This document shows, one piece after another, positions 11,126 to 22,869 of a stretch of 64,000 nucleotides of DNA. The notes under the pieces are model-generated. The model ran no database searches. It was not told the DNA's origin and worked only from the letters and a program-made list of their open reading frames with translations. The stretch comes from Bactrocera neohumeralis (Eukaryota > Arthropoda > Insecta > Diptera > Tephritidae), in contig NW_026089624.1 in NCBI RefSeq assembly GCF_024586455.1, forward strand, positions 9,887,341 to 9,951,340. The letters run 5' to 3'. The position numbers and the translations under genes were made by a program. Position 1 is the stretch's first letter. Each line of letters begins with the position of its first letter.

Positions 11126-11650
11126 AGCTAGCAGATTCCGACTGCAACGCTCCACTTGAAATATACCTTTTAGTAGGCAGCGACCTTATACTGCAAATTA
11201 TACTTGAAGGTGTAGAAAATTTTTCAAACACCCTTCTAGCTCAAAATACTATATTCGGTTGGATACTAAGTGGACTAGTTCGGAACCAGTTACCACCATG
11301 TCAACTCAAATTAAAGAAATATCCAATGAATACCCTAATTCACAATTAAAGAAATTTTGGGAGGTTGGAGAGCTCTCCCTCTCAATTACAACGCCAGAAG
11401 ATCAGTATTATGAAGACTATAACTGCTAGATCAGGAAATGGTCGGTATGTCGTACGACTACCACTTAAGCAACAATTTCCTAACGCACTCATCCTAGGTC
11501 GCTCTCGCACCTCTGCATTACAGCAGTTTCTAAGTTTGGAAAGAAGCTTTCTTAAAAAAGGTGAACTCAAATCAGAAAATGATGTTGTGTTAGAAGAACA
11601 CCTCCATTTAGATCACATGGAGGAAGTAAGACCAAGCGAAAAAATCGTCA
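11126..11650 (+). pseudogene. BEL/Pao LTR-retrotransposon pol fragment
   Basis: Two pieces of a BEL/Pao polyprotein are visible. The first (11126-11285) reads LLVGSDLILQIIL then LLAQNTIFGWILSG, the region after the aspartic protease. The second (about 11345-11650) reads LKKFWEVGELS in one frame and then, in the 11365-11724 frame, SGNGRYVVRLPLK, ALQQFLSLERSFLKKG and LDHMEEV, the linker before the reverse transcriptase. One frameshift lies between them. Everything downstream is replaced by an I-type LINE, so this is a fragment broken by a later insertion. Confidence 0.8.
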
Positions 11651-11689
11651 ACGGCAAACACTACTCTTTTTACTTGACATTCTTATTGA

Positions 11690-12443
11690 AGGAAAACCGC
11701 ACCCCTTGGGGGTTTTGTTACTAACCTTCAACCTCTAAAAGTTACCAAATAAAATTGACGTTGCCTGGTGTAAACTTTTGGTACGTCAATATATTTCATC
11801 GCCAATGCGCTGCAAATATTGCCAACTTCTTGGTCATACAGCAAAGCGCTGTAATCATTCCCCTCTTTGTGTTAATTGTTCACTCCCTCCCCATGCCCCA
11901 TCTGATTGCGAACGCATTTTTTGCATCAACTGCTTCCAACAACACGCATCATCCTCCAAAGACTGTACCAAATTCATACAAGCAAAGGAGATAATAAAAA
12001 TTAAAACAATAAAAAAATGTTCAATGCGCGGAGCAATAAAAATTCATAAGGAACAAACAACACCAGCTTTTCTATCCAATAATACATATGCTTCAATAGC
12101 GTCCAATTCCAACGAAAATATCGAAGTAACAAACACTAACGTTGACTCTTCCACCACCATAAACACTAACAACATTAGTTCTCCCAGCAACACTCAAAGA
12201 TCAAATTCACCAAAAATCACCAAAAATAGCACTCAATCTAAAAGCACTTCTCCTTTACAGCAAATCAATATTTCCAAATCGCCCATAGTGGAATCCACTC
12301 AAGCATTAGAAAGGAACATTTCAAACGGAACTAACCTCTCTCGCCGCTCCATAAACTCTGATAGTCCACCAAGACTCTCTGCCTATAATGATCTCACCAC
12401 TAACCTCACCACTAATAATAGCCCACCTCTTTCTCAATACTAG
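11690..12443 (+). pseudogene. I-type gag with three zinc knuckles, 5' incomplete
   Basis: The readable frame (11778-12443, preceded in frame by KIDVAWCKLLVRQYI) has a run of CCHC-like knuckles: CKYCQLLGHTAKRC, CVNCSLPPHAPSDC and CINCFQQHASSSKDC. A long Ser/Thr/Asn-rich tail follows and ends at a stop at 12441-12443. An in-frame stop lies just upstream, near 11733. The order of knuckles and the low-complexity tail match I-factor ORF1 proteins, which package the RNA. The N-terminal half is absent. Confidence 0.8.
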
Positions 12444-12650
12444 CCGTCCACTCAAATGACTTCACCATACCAAAAAAACTCACTATTCTCTCCGTCTTCT
12501 CAATTCCAATCCCTACCTTTCGAACCTCTTCCATCCTTTTCCCTAGTATTTTCCAACACTCAAGAATTAATTACATCCGAAGATGAAATTTAATACAAAC
12601 GATATCCGAACATACTATATACATTATATTTTTTTCTCTCTGTCTTATTA

Positions 12651-13665
12651 ATGACGCTTAAAATCATCCAGTGGAACATAAACGGGTACAACAACAATTA
12701 TGATGAACTCGTATTACTCTTAAAAGAGCAAAACCCACACGATATTTGTATTCAAGAAACACATATCTCAGTTACTCCCATTAACAACATTTCCTGTCCT
12801 AGACAATACAGCGGTTATTTTTCGAATTTACATAACATCCAAAGCAATAAGCCAGGCGTTTGCATTTTAATAAAAATCATACCACATGAAATTATCGATT
12901 TAAAATCCACACTATCAGCAATAGTTCTCAAAATCAACTTAAATTTTAGCTTTACTATTATTAATATGTACATATATACCACTCCAGCAAGTTTTTAACG
13001 AAACTGCTTTGAAAGATTTACTTTCCCAACTAAATTTTCCACAAAGGATTCTACCCACAAAACTGGCGGATAGCCACCATTATCCCAATTATTAAACCAA
13101 ATAAAGCATTGAACCTAATTACTTCTTACAGACCAATTTCCTTGCTATCCTGCTTAAGTAAAATTTTCGAAAAAATAATTGCTAGGCGACTTTCATGTTT
13201 CGCTACAAAAAATAATTTTATAAATCACAACCAAACGGCTTTCAAACAACAGCACAGTGCAATGGATTCACTTATTCAACTCCAACACTACGTATCTGAC
13301 ACTCTCTCCACCAAAACCATAAGACTATCTTGGTCACCGATTTCGAGAGAGCTTTTGATCACAAAGGAATTCATGCAGTGCTAAGCCAATTAGCAGCTTG
13401 GAAGACAGGTCTAAAAGTTTTTAAAATAGTAAAAGCTTTTATGATCCTAAGAAAATTTCGGGTTCGCATAAACAATGTTCTATCTAGTTTGTATCCTTTC
13501 AAAAATGGTATACCGCAAGGCTCGCCACTATCGGTGATGTTTTTTATTATAGCTTTTGATAAATTAACTGAAATATGCCTTAAAACTAAATATTAAACTT
13601 TAATTATTAAAACTCACTATGTACGCGGACGACGCTATTATTTATTGCAATATAAAAGATCCCCA
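12651..13665 (+). pseudogene. I-type pol: endonuclease start and reverse transcriptase pieces
   Basis: At 12651 the frame starts with LKIIQWNINGYNNNYDEL and IQETH, the N-terminus of the I-factor endonuclease. It runs to 12998, then a large internal deletion follows. Reverse transcriptase resumes at about 13100 with SYRPISLLSCLSKIFEK, then VTDFERAFDHKG and GIPQGSPLSVMFF (13330-13596), and YADDAIIYCN at about 13620-13650. There are several frame changes. It is not functional. Confidence 0.82.
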
Positions 13666-13909
13666 AACTGCTAACAATTAGGGTATTCACAAGGTGTCAT
13701 AGTGCGTCATATCGGCATATTGTCATATTTTTTTATGACTGTCATACCAACACTGTTGTTATCTCACATGCAAAATTAAAATATGACTGATACAACACTG
13801 CGTGGTATGTTTCTTGAGTTCGCTATTCTATCAGCTGTATTTGATTACTTTCTTATTATTGGCCTTTAAGTGTTTGAAATTAATAAATTTAATAAATCTC
13901 GTTATTAAT

Positions 13910-14871
13910 ATGGAAGGAAACCACGATATTCAGGTAAATTAAGTTGATTATAAGTGAAATATGAAAATATTTCGATGTTTATGTGGTTGCAAATGATTTT
14001 ATTGCAGTGTAAACCAAAACGCCGCCGTTTCAACCCGGTACATAAGTGGAATGCGACAGAAGAAAAAGCGCTTGTGGAGTTCCTAATGGAAATAGAAGTT
14101 TCGAGGTTTGTCATTTTAATTAAAAAAAAAACAAAACAAAGTCAAATAATTTTTGTTTAAAGAAACCAATGGCTCAAAGCTTTTATGGTCGTTTCATCGA
14201 AGACACGCAGCTGACGGTAGGATGGAAAGTAGTGCGCGCAAAAGTACGCAATATGCGCACTAATTATAATAAAGCAAAGGAGTTGGAATTGTCGACAGGC
14301 GCTGGAAGTATGGAAGGCGGCACAATAAAAAGTAAATTCTTTTAAGGAAATCTCTTTTTTTTTTAATCGTGACCATTATTTTTTTCTATAGATACTTTAA
14401 GAAAAATGTGTTTTTTCTATGAAGAGTTGGACGATATTTTCGGCAGCAGATTAAATTGTTCTGCAGTAGTGGAAGACAGTTTGCTGACGTTGTTAGAAAG
14501 CGACTCTACAAGTCAATCGGGAGCAGAATGTGTGGTTGAAGTGGGCAGTTCAGTTGAAGCTGAAGAAGTACAAAGTCCAGCGTTGAACGACAATGTGTGC
14601 ACTCGAAGGCAGAAAGGAATATATTCCAAAACTGCCTTGTCAGATATTTTGTAGGTTCATGGCAAGATCGCAGAAATAAGGAAGCAAAAGCTTGAGATTG
14701 ATGTTGCAGCAAGGGAAAGGGAAATGTCAATCAAAGAAAAACAATTAGAGTAAAAAGAAAAAGAAATAGAATTAGAAAAAGAGAAATTAATGACAAATTA
14801 GAAATTGAAAAAATGAAATTACAAACGTAGGAGAGGTTGGCAATGGAAGAGCTTAGGCTAAAATATAAATA
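13910..14871 (+). pseudogene. Harbinger Myb/SANT-like DNA-binding protein, lightly damaged
   Basis: In PIF/Harbinger elements this partner protein binds the ends and brings the transposase to the nucleus. Exon 1 (13910-13933) ends at GTAAAT. Exon 2 (14008-14105) carries the tryptophan-containing start of the domain (HKWNATEEKALVEFLMEIE). Exon 3 (from 14163) reads RNQWLKAF and then, after a one-base shift, YGRFIEDTQ...GWKVVRAKVRNMRTNYNKAK and GAGSMEGGTIK. A further exon from about 14393 continues with FFYEELDDIFGSR, then an acidic region, then a charged coiled-coil tail (to 14871) with three in-frame stops (14652, 14751 region and 14800 region). Domain identity is good; exon limits are inferred from GT/AG signals. 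Confidence 0.78.
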
Positions 14872-15153
14872 ATTTTACAATGCACTACATTTTTAGTTCA
14901 CTGAATTTATTTTTATTATTATGTCATTTTTTTATGTTTTAAATGAAGTTTTTATGTTATAAGTTTTGTTGTGATATTAATAGTTAGTGCCTTTTGAAGA
15001 ATACGAAAATGAAATGATAACTGTACCTATCCCAAAATAAAAGAACCAAAATCAAAAATATAGTTGCATTATAATTAAGCAAAATAATCATGCATTTTTA
15101 TTAACTTGTATGATTAAAGAACAAATGCACATACATATGTGTATAAGTAGATA
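14872..15153. other. AT-rich junction between the two Harbinger genes
   Basis: Non-coding spacer between convergent genes, holding likely poly(A) signals (for example AATAAAAGAA near 15036) but nothing else. Confidence 0.5.
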
Positions 15154-16356
15154 TTAAATATTTTGATTTTGTATATAACGAAGCAAGCAATTTCTCATAT
15201 TATTTTCTGATGAGAAAGGGAATTGAGGCATCAAAATTTCATTGCAGGTTTCAATATCTATATCGAAACTGATTAACATGTTGTGAAGAATACAACACAC
15301 CATAATCCAGTCATTGCATTCCTTCTTATTTGAAGTTGAAAGCATTATAAATTTATGCTCCTTTAAACTACCGAATTTCTCTTTCAAAAGACCAAAAAAA
15401 ATCTCAATCGTACACGGTATTTGGAAAAATACGCGTTGAATAAATCCCTTTCTTCTTTTCTATGTTCAACACTGTTTTGCCGGAAGGGCGTTATTAAATA
15501 TGGTTTCAGTGGTTAGCCACTATCTCCCGCGACCCACTCTGATGTCGAAAAGAATCGTTCCGGATGCTTTACTAGTGAACAATTTGAAAATATTAATAAC
15601 CAATCGTCACTTGTCTTATGCGCAATTTATAGTCACAAATCGCTTGTAGTTTTACAGAATATTGACGTTTACGCGAATAGCAGATTTCATGCTGCATAAC
15701 TGGTGCTTCAGCTAATTTTATTTCGGAACCATCGATGTAACCCACATACCATGGCATTTCTTTCGCAGTTGCGGACACAATTTCCAGTCTTTCTCTTTCA
15801 TTGGGCCAGTACAAAAACTCATTTTTTAACCGCAATATGGCTTTAAAAATTCGGTGCGCTACATTTTAAATAGTGCCTCCATCACCCACACCAAATAAGG
15901 AAGCCACTTTGCGAACAGATTGTCCATCGCCGGAAGATCCCAACCGATACAGCACTATTTTAAGTTGCATTTCGATTGGAAGTAGTGAAGCACTTGAACT
16001 TGTCATAAAAACAGCATCATTTTTAATTAATTCTAAGATCCGTTCACATTCCTCCGGGCGAACACGAAGCATCTGATTGAATCTGCTTTCGTCAAGATTC
16101 CTTAGCACATTTCGCTGGCAACTGGAACATTTTGGTAAGCCGAAATGAACGCTTCTTCTGTTGCTCAGCAAACAGCTCATGCTGATCAAAAAACTTTCAA
16201 TAGCTTCGTCTTCTTCGTCACCTGGCAAAGTATAAATATTTCTATTTAATGAAGAAATGTATGCAAATACTCACTTGATTCAACTCCTAATAGAGCCAAT
16301 GCATGATTTTCACATAAAGTAGCTATAATTTTATTTTTCTGTCTTTCTGGTGGCAT
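15154..16356 (-). pseudogene. Harbinger transposase (DDE_Tnp_4 type), lightly damaged
   Basis: Exon 1 (16275-16356) encodes MPPERQKNKIIATL and ends at GTGAGT. Exon 2 begins at 16221 after a TTTGCCAG acceptor and keeps the frame. The N-terminal helical region includes ESRFNQMLRVRPEECERIL and VRKVASLFGVGDGGTI. A stop near 15866 interrupts it, then the catalytic part resumes: WPNERERLEIV and YVGYIDGSEIKLAEAP (first Asp) at 15593-15835, a shifted stretch with AGDSG (second Asp), then GLLKEKFGSLKEHKFIML and a C-terminal CILHNMLI (15154-15387). It is one stop and at least two frameshifts away from open. The family call is firm; catalytic integrity is lost. Confidence 0.85.
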
Positions 16357-16484
16357 TTCTGTGTTCTTAATTTTTCACTATCAGCTGATTAAGTGTAGAA
16401 ATATGACAAAATATGACATACAACAGTTAAGTTTTTTATTACAATATGACATAAGACATACAACAAAGCTTGTAAATTGCCTAA

Positions 16485-16740
16485 TTACATTTTTGTTGAA
16501 AACATATTATTTTTCACCTAAAACAGCAATCCAAACAAAGCGCGAGCTTAGTTTTTACATTACTGCTTTGTTTTGATCACTCAGTTGTTCTCCTTTTGTT
16601 TCTCCTTTTCGTATCGCTTTTGATTTTGGCATTTTGACATACTTATTGCCAAGAGGTCCTAACTATTTTCTCATTGAAGTATGGCTTCTGGGAACAGTAA
16701 TGGATGCACCCCAGAAAACCCGTTTAGAAGGCACTCTTAA
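16485..16740. other. Short flank right of Harbinger
   Basis: The first 90 bases can be read as a further piece of the I-type pol (SPKTAIQTKRELSFYI in the plus frame ending 16576), as expected if Harbinger inserted into it, but the similarity is too weak to be sure. Confidence 0.3.
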
Positions 16741-17229
16741 ATTATGAGAAATGGGAAAAGTGAAATAGCCATCGCAGCTGGATCAACAAAAAATGGGAAA
16801 ACGTTACCCATGCAATCAGAGGTGACAAACTCTCTGAGGAAACACCAAGTAGTGAAACTACCCACACCTTTAACCTGTTGGGTAGTGAAAAAAAAACTGG
16901 AGAATATGATAATTGACCAAAGGCATATGATGAAGCAGTGGTTAGGGAGAAGCATTGGCAATAATTCCTAGGTATGCACGGTGCCAAGTTGCTAATGGGT
17001 GGTTACAACCTTAAAATGTTTAAATAATTATGTAATCAACCTCCCAAGTGACAAGCGCTGGCTACTTGTCGCCTTCTACACTGGCCATTGTAAGCTCAAA
17101 AAGCACTTATTTAACATCGGCATAGCTTCTTGTGAGAATTTCCGGTTCTGCGACTTGGAGTCTGAAACACCAGAACAGCTGCTAATGGACTGCACAGATA
17201 AAGGCACTTGTATCCATCTTTCCAAATAA
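16741..17229 (+). pseudogene. LOA-like LINE, RNase H/C-terminal remnant
   Basis: In the plus frame 16999-17229 the text DKRWLLVAFYTGHCKLKKHLFNIG, then CRFCDLE-like FRFCDLESETPEQLLMDC, matches the conserved end of LINE polyproteins that carry RNase H (LOA/R1 side). The preceding frame (16744-16971) may be the RNase H region but is not clear. It is 5'-truncated and decayed. It could also be a Jockey-side element with RNase H. Confidence 0.6.
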
Positions 17230-17329
17230 AGATCACATCGTCTCAATAGCAGTATATTGGAATTTATCAATTTGTTGTGGCTAGTTGAGAGGTTGTGACG
17301 AGTATACAAATTATCAGAGCAATCTATAA

Positions 17330-17745
17330 GAGCCAAAAGAGAAGAGAGAGTGAAAAGCTCAACGATATGGCAGCAGCGATGGCTAACCACACTCAAAAGA
17401 CGGTGGACCCACATATTGATATCGGTCATCTATTCGTGGATCGACAGACGACATGTCGACCTGGATTTCCACCTAACCCAAATACTAAGTGAACATGGGT
17501 GCTTTAGAAGCTACATGTACAGATTCCAATACGAAATTTTAACTACACTCATGTGTACGTCCACTAAGAAATTGAAAGCTGTCATCGAATCGGCATCCCC
17601 TATCATGACAAAACTGGGACATATAGAACAGATTACGTGTCCATCAGTCCGTGCCATAGAGGAGACCTTAATGTCTTATCACTCCCACATAGTAATATTT
17701 AGTCAGGTTGTTCCGTGGAATAGTCTGGTGTTGGGAGTAGGTTAG
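17330..17745 (+). pseudogene. R1-clade LINE, pol C-terminal remnant
   Basis: The plus frame reads WQQRWLTTLKRRWTHILI, then WIDRRHVDLDFHLTQILS and HGCFRSYMYRF, the conserved stretch near the C-terminus of R1-type reverse transcriptases just before the Cys/His motif. That motif is degraded (CTSTKK instead of CxxC). It lies directly after the LOA-like scrap but belongs to another family. The remainder to 17820 is not recognised. Confidence 0.72.
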
Positions 17746-17821
17746 GTTTAGCAGATTGAAGTTACGCTCTCCGGCTTCTTCAAAACATGAAACAAACAAA
17801 TATGCTCCTTATTAGTTCTTT

Positions 17822-19100
17822 GTTGTTCTCTGGACGGGTAATTGCTATTTGGACTTCTTCAAGGTCAGGCAATGGAACATCTGCTCTACCGTCATCCTCT
17901 GGGGAATTGGGTGCACCATCTCCCATGTTGCCATGCTTTCACTGCCATTCCGCATGATGGAGAAGTATTCCCACAATAATTTCAGTATGCTCTGGACGTC
18001 AGTTACTAGATAACTTCTGGGGTTCCTACAAGAACATGCTCCGGTCTTGAAACTTTTTGTTAGTCGCCGCATCTTTTCGTAGAATTTTCGGGCATTTCCT
18101 CTGTCGCCCAGCTAGTCAAACTCTTCGTACTAACGCATTTCGGCCTATCTCGTTGTTTGTCTGAAATTGCGTCTCACTTCCCTTTAAACTCTAGGTATAT
18201 ATCCCATCCCTCACGTGTATTGGTTGATTGTAACGCTGCGAAGTAGGCTGTTTATTTTCTCTCTACTGCAACACGACACTCCACATCGTACGAGCTGTTC
18301 TTTTGCTTTTTCCGAAAGCCAATTGATTCGTTTGCAACTGAACGTAAAGTGCTTGAAATGCCGTCGCACAGTTTCCTAATACTGAGTTGCTGATGAGTGC
18401 AAGTCGAGTAGAAAGTCGTTAGGCTGCCTGTTGTGATTGCAGCTTCTTGACGTCGAGCCATCCTTGTATTTTTTGACGTGTGTTTTTTGCTTAAAGAGGC
18501 GGGTGCGTATTGTTGCAACAAGATAGTGGTCCGAGTCAGTGCTAGGACCTCGGAGGGTATGCCAGCCTAAAGCACAACACAATCGATCTGGTTGGTTTCT
18601 GCTCGATCCGGAAACAGCCAAGTACCGGAGAAGTCGATCAGTCTCAACAAATTTGGGGATATTCCATCGGGGATGCTGAATTTACCGGCTGTTGTGCCAA
18701 AGATACCTACTGGGTGGGTAACCGGCGTTAAACTCGCCAAGCACGATTTTGACTTCGTGGCGGAGGCAGCTCTTATAGTTAATCACCAAGCGCTCACCGA
18801 ATTTGCGCTCCTTTATACTATTGCCACTGTAGTAAATGAAACCTACTAATCTCAGTCCTTGTCTCGTGCATCGCATTTCTTGGACGGCGGTGATGTCAGC
18901 CTTTACTGTTACGAGGACATCAACCAGCTGGGTAGCGGCACCTTCCCAATAAGGCACCGGACATTGCAGGTGCATGCCCTTAAGTCGTAATCCTGAATAC
19001 ATTTGCAGTGGTCGTCATCAAAAGGGAGGTGTCTCTACCGAGGCTGTTGTGTCCTTTTAATTGGGGTGGTTTTTACATCGCGGGTTTCAAACCCACCGCA
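17822..19100 (-). mobile_element. RTE-clade LINE remnant (endonuclease and start of RT)
   Basis: Minus-strand frames show the endonuclease start (GAATQLVDVLVTVKADITAV), VKIVLGEFNAGY, and DSDHYLVATIRTRL, followed by the linker to reverse transcriptase (RRLTKSFKTGACSC, then DVQSILKLLWEYFS) at 17845-18072. The same sequence family occurs at 36.0-38.6, 38.9-39.7, 48.0-49.7 and 52.7-53.6 kb. The RT domain is absent, so the copy is truncated at its 3' side near 17.8 kb. Many frame breaks suggest an old copy. Confidence 0.8.
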
Positions 19101-22100
19101 CAACTCTGTGGCGAGATTTACTTTAGTTGTCAAGTGAAAGGTGTCGACCGAATTTCATAAACTAATATTCAACAATTAGATCGGAGTCCTACCTTAATTA
19201 CGAAATAGTGACCAAATATTAGGGACGCAAATAAGCTAAATTTATTTCTGATTTATTTCTTAGTGCTTGATGTAATCAAATAAGTATGTATGTATATGGT
19301 ATAACGGTTGCGTAATTTTTTTAGAAAGCATTCTTTTTTTACTCCTTTTACACCATGAACAATCAGCGTGACAACCAAAGAAATTGTTCAGTTCGGACCA
19401 TTATAGCATATAACTGACATACAATATTTTTTATACCCTTTTACGCAATAAGGAATGCACCTTTGAAGGGAAGTTAACGTTTTTTCCTGTCTTTAAGTGA
19501 AGGAATTGCTCCAATCTAACTGAACAATTTTTTGAGTATATGTGTACATATAATAGAAAACTGTAATTTGAAGCGTTCCAAAGAGAAGGTTCATAACCGT
19601 CTGGAAAAGAGGGAATAGTGCAATGAGAATTGAGGAATATGATTTTGAGAAATGGCTTTTGTAACTTACCATAATGCTGTTTTCCAAGCTATGCTTAACA
19701 TTATCTGTATATAAACGGCACAATATAGAAGTTTTTATTGAGAGATTTTTAGAGACTTTTGATTTATTTATTTATTTATTTTTTTTTTTGTTTTACAGTT
19801 ATTTATTTGCTCGCCTGTTTATGGTGTGAGTGTGTTTCTGAATAACAATGTATATTTGTATACTTAAATGCCAATTACTATGCAACTTGCCATATTCATT
19901 TATGACTGAATTCTCAATTTCAGCATCTATTGTCATTATCATGTATTATTGTCTATCGCATTTTATAATGTTTGAAATGTAAATGTTCTTCGTTTTAGGC
20001 CTCCTTAAAACTATGTTTGTCACATCCTATTTAAAGTTGCACCTTTTGTATGTTCGCATTTATATTAATATTTTTTCTACATTAACATTCAACAAATCCT
20101 TATTAGCTATAATTTTGAGTTTTTATAGGTAAGTAGTAAATACAATATTAATTCTGATTATTTCAATTATATCATTTATTTCTTTTCTTTTAGTACTTTA
20201 AGCTTCGTTTGCAAATTAATATTAAAAAGAAAATTAGTGTCGTAAGTCGTTTGTCTCGGACTAAGAGTACGCTCATTCATGCATATAACCAAATTTATAA
20301 AATTGCTTGAATCATCTTTTTCATCTCTTTGGACCAAAACACAGAAATTCCACTCAGATATATACATATATAATTAACTAGCACTTTAATATACGTTTGC
20401 TCTTAAGTTGCCCATTATATCATTTTATGTAATTTGAGGTCCGAAAGTTGCCAATTCAACAAAGGAGGTCCATTAAAACCCGAATTCAACATTTTTATTT
20501 TTTTTCATTAAATTTAGTAGGGAGTAAAAGACCGTTATAGTTAAAATTTTGTCGTTATGAGACCGGTACTCGGCATTTTAAAAAGAAATTGTTGGCAATC
20601 AAATCAAAAAGGTGTTCACTCTGTTAGTTGCTTGATTAATTTAACAGCAGTTATTTAGACATGTAACTGTAGAGTTAGAAAAAATAATAACTTGAGTCCA
20701 AATTAAGATTACTTTCATATTTATAACAATGTTGTTAATAATTTAAGCATATATAATTCGTTAAATAAATAAAAATAATAATTAAACCTGGCTTTCGCCT
20801 TGAGTATTGTCAATTAATCGTACTCAGGCATGTAAAACAAAATCTTTTCGCAATAACAGTCGTGGAAATAAATATACAAATGTCCTTGAGGCTCAAAAAG
20901 CATAAATGACTGTACGGGTTTCCCACTTTTAAATTGCTGCAATATGACCTGTTGCAAAATGAGAATATATACGAATGTTGCATAAACCAATTACTGTTGT
21001 GAAACCATACAAACATTATTTGCTTATTTTTTATATTTTTCCATGGAAAATACTTAATACAACTTTGATTTTTTCAATTACATTGTATAATAGTATTTTT
21101 TATAAGTAGAAATATACATGAAGCACAACCTATTATTTTCAATAGTCCTTTTGTACAAACAGCGTATTTTGTCTAGCATGTCATATAATTATGTACATAT
21201 GTATTCACGTAGGAAATTGTGAGCACAAATTATGTTTGATCATAAGTGCAGAAGTAGTTTCTTGTAGATATTTCCATAGCGGTACCGTTGAAATAATCGG
21301 CAATAAATTCTCATGCATCTTATGTTATGCGTCTAGATCTGTTATTTATGATATAATAGCGTTTTAAGCATTTTCGCATATGTATACATACATATATTAT
21401 TTCATTGTACGTATTTAGCAATAATTAATAAAGACTAGTTAGTATTGTGTATACGTTCATTAGCTGCCTTTGTGTACATACTGCATATGTATACATATGT
21501 ATACACGATATATAACTTTGATATGGATATATATAGGTTTCTAAATTTGTATTAAATTTAGTAGCCTAATACTGATTGAAAAATATGAAAAATAATTAAT
21601 AATAACTGAAATTTACTAGAAAGTCATTTAATTACATCCCCTTTATAATTGTTTATATGTAAACAAATGGCTATATTACGAGTGCCCCAAACATTTCAGA
21701 AAACACACAAATGAAAAAGAGGTAAAGACCCAATTACGGTGTACAACTCATCTGCATTTCGGTTACAGTTTCGAAATTCGGTATCAACGATCAAAACGGT
21801 CAAAAAAAATTTGGCTTGAAGTGTTGTCAAACAAAAATTTTTTTGTGGTATTGCGGCTTTCAGCTCTGTGGATTGACTAGAATATCAATAAATTATAACC
21901 GCTACCACGCAGTTGTAGGTGAACATGACTGCGATTATTTAAAACAAATATTTATGGAAAATGGCAAATGGGCAAATAAACTATTTTATATATAATTCTA
22001 ATATATTTTAAAAAGTTATTTTTTACAATTACATAGAACAAACAAAGTGAAAATTTGGATGAGCTCGAGGAGAAAAATCACGAAGCTGGACCAGGCGAGC

Positions 22101-22869
22101 CAGAATTTGGAAGTAGTAAAAATAAAATTAGCGACCGTATAAAATGTTTCGCTCATAAGAGTACACAATTCCTAAGAATATACATATACTTTTTGAGTAA
22201 CATAAAATATTTGAGGCTTTTAACTTCTCTTGATTAGTGTTTAAAAAATTAATGTCCATTTAAATAATTATTCACCTATTCGTGAGCCATAGAAAATAAT
22301 AACGTTTAATTATCTGTGAAATCTCCATTTTCTGGGTTGAAAACAACAATGAAACTTCGACTGAAATAGTTGAAAGATGGTATTTAGTTATGAAAGAAAT
22401 AAGAAATTTCTAAAATAAGTTTAAAGGTAATAATTTATAATTTGGTAATAAGTATTAACACCTCTAATATTATGTTTATAAACTATTTATGGATTTATAC
22501 TTAAACAAATAGAGTTCAGAATTTGAGGTCATTCACCATAAGTTTTTACATGTTTTGAAACCATACTCAAAGCTAACTCATTAATTGGTAAACCTCAATT
22601 TTCCATAATAATTAAATTTTAAGTAGTTCAAATATATTTTAATTGCGCGAATAAACCGGCAGCGGCTAATACAAAATATGCCCACCAATTGTGAGGGACC
22701 AGCCGCCGACGGTTATTTTAAAATTATTTGCTTATTGGTTTACAAATGACATCTAAATAATACATAACTATATTTTCAAATGTCTTGATACTAGTCACAT
22801 ATGTATATACTTTTAATCGAGATCAGGCCTAAACCAATAAACCCATTAAAAGTATGACAGAAATTTAAA
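19101..22869. other. AT-rich DNA without recognisable gene
   Basis: About 3.8 kb with only chance frames. Simple runs such as TTTA repeats (about 19764-19790) and ATACATATGTAT words near 21.4-21.5 kb are the only structure. A short frame at 22055-22237 has no family match I recognise and no splice context, so I leave it uncalled. Confidence 0.5.

Larger units (their letters stand above)
11655..13677 (+). mobile_element. I-clade LINE, 5'-truncated and internally deleted
   Basis: Gag (from about 11655) and pol (from 12651) of an I-factor-like element. The 5' end lies directly against BEL/Pao pol. Part of pol (rest of the endonuclease and start of the reverse transcriptase) is missing near 13000, and the sequence stops at 13677 where the Harbinger element begins. 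Confidence 0.8.
13678..16484. mobile_element. PIF/Harbinger DNA transposon with two convergent genes
   Basis: The left end GGGTATTCACAAG (from 13681) and the right end, reverse-complemented GGCAATTTACAAG (to 16480), form imperfect terminal repeats, with TTA on the left and TAA on the right, compatible with the TWA target of PIF/Harbinger. Repeated GTCATAT words fill both subterminal zones. Inside are the two proteins expected of this superfamily: a plus-strand Myb/SANT-like protein and a minus-strand DDE transposase, converging near 15 kb. Only a few stops and shifts are present, so it is fairly recent but probably not autonomous. Confidence 0.85.

Noticed and set aside
22055..22237. Small frame starting MDELEEKNHEAGPGE
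   Set aside because: Looks a little protein-like but has no family, splice or repeat context, and composition soon becomes AT-driven.
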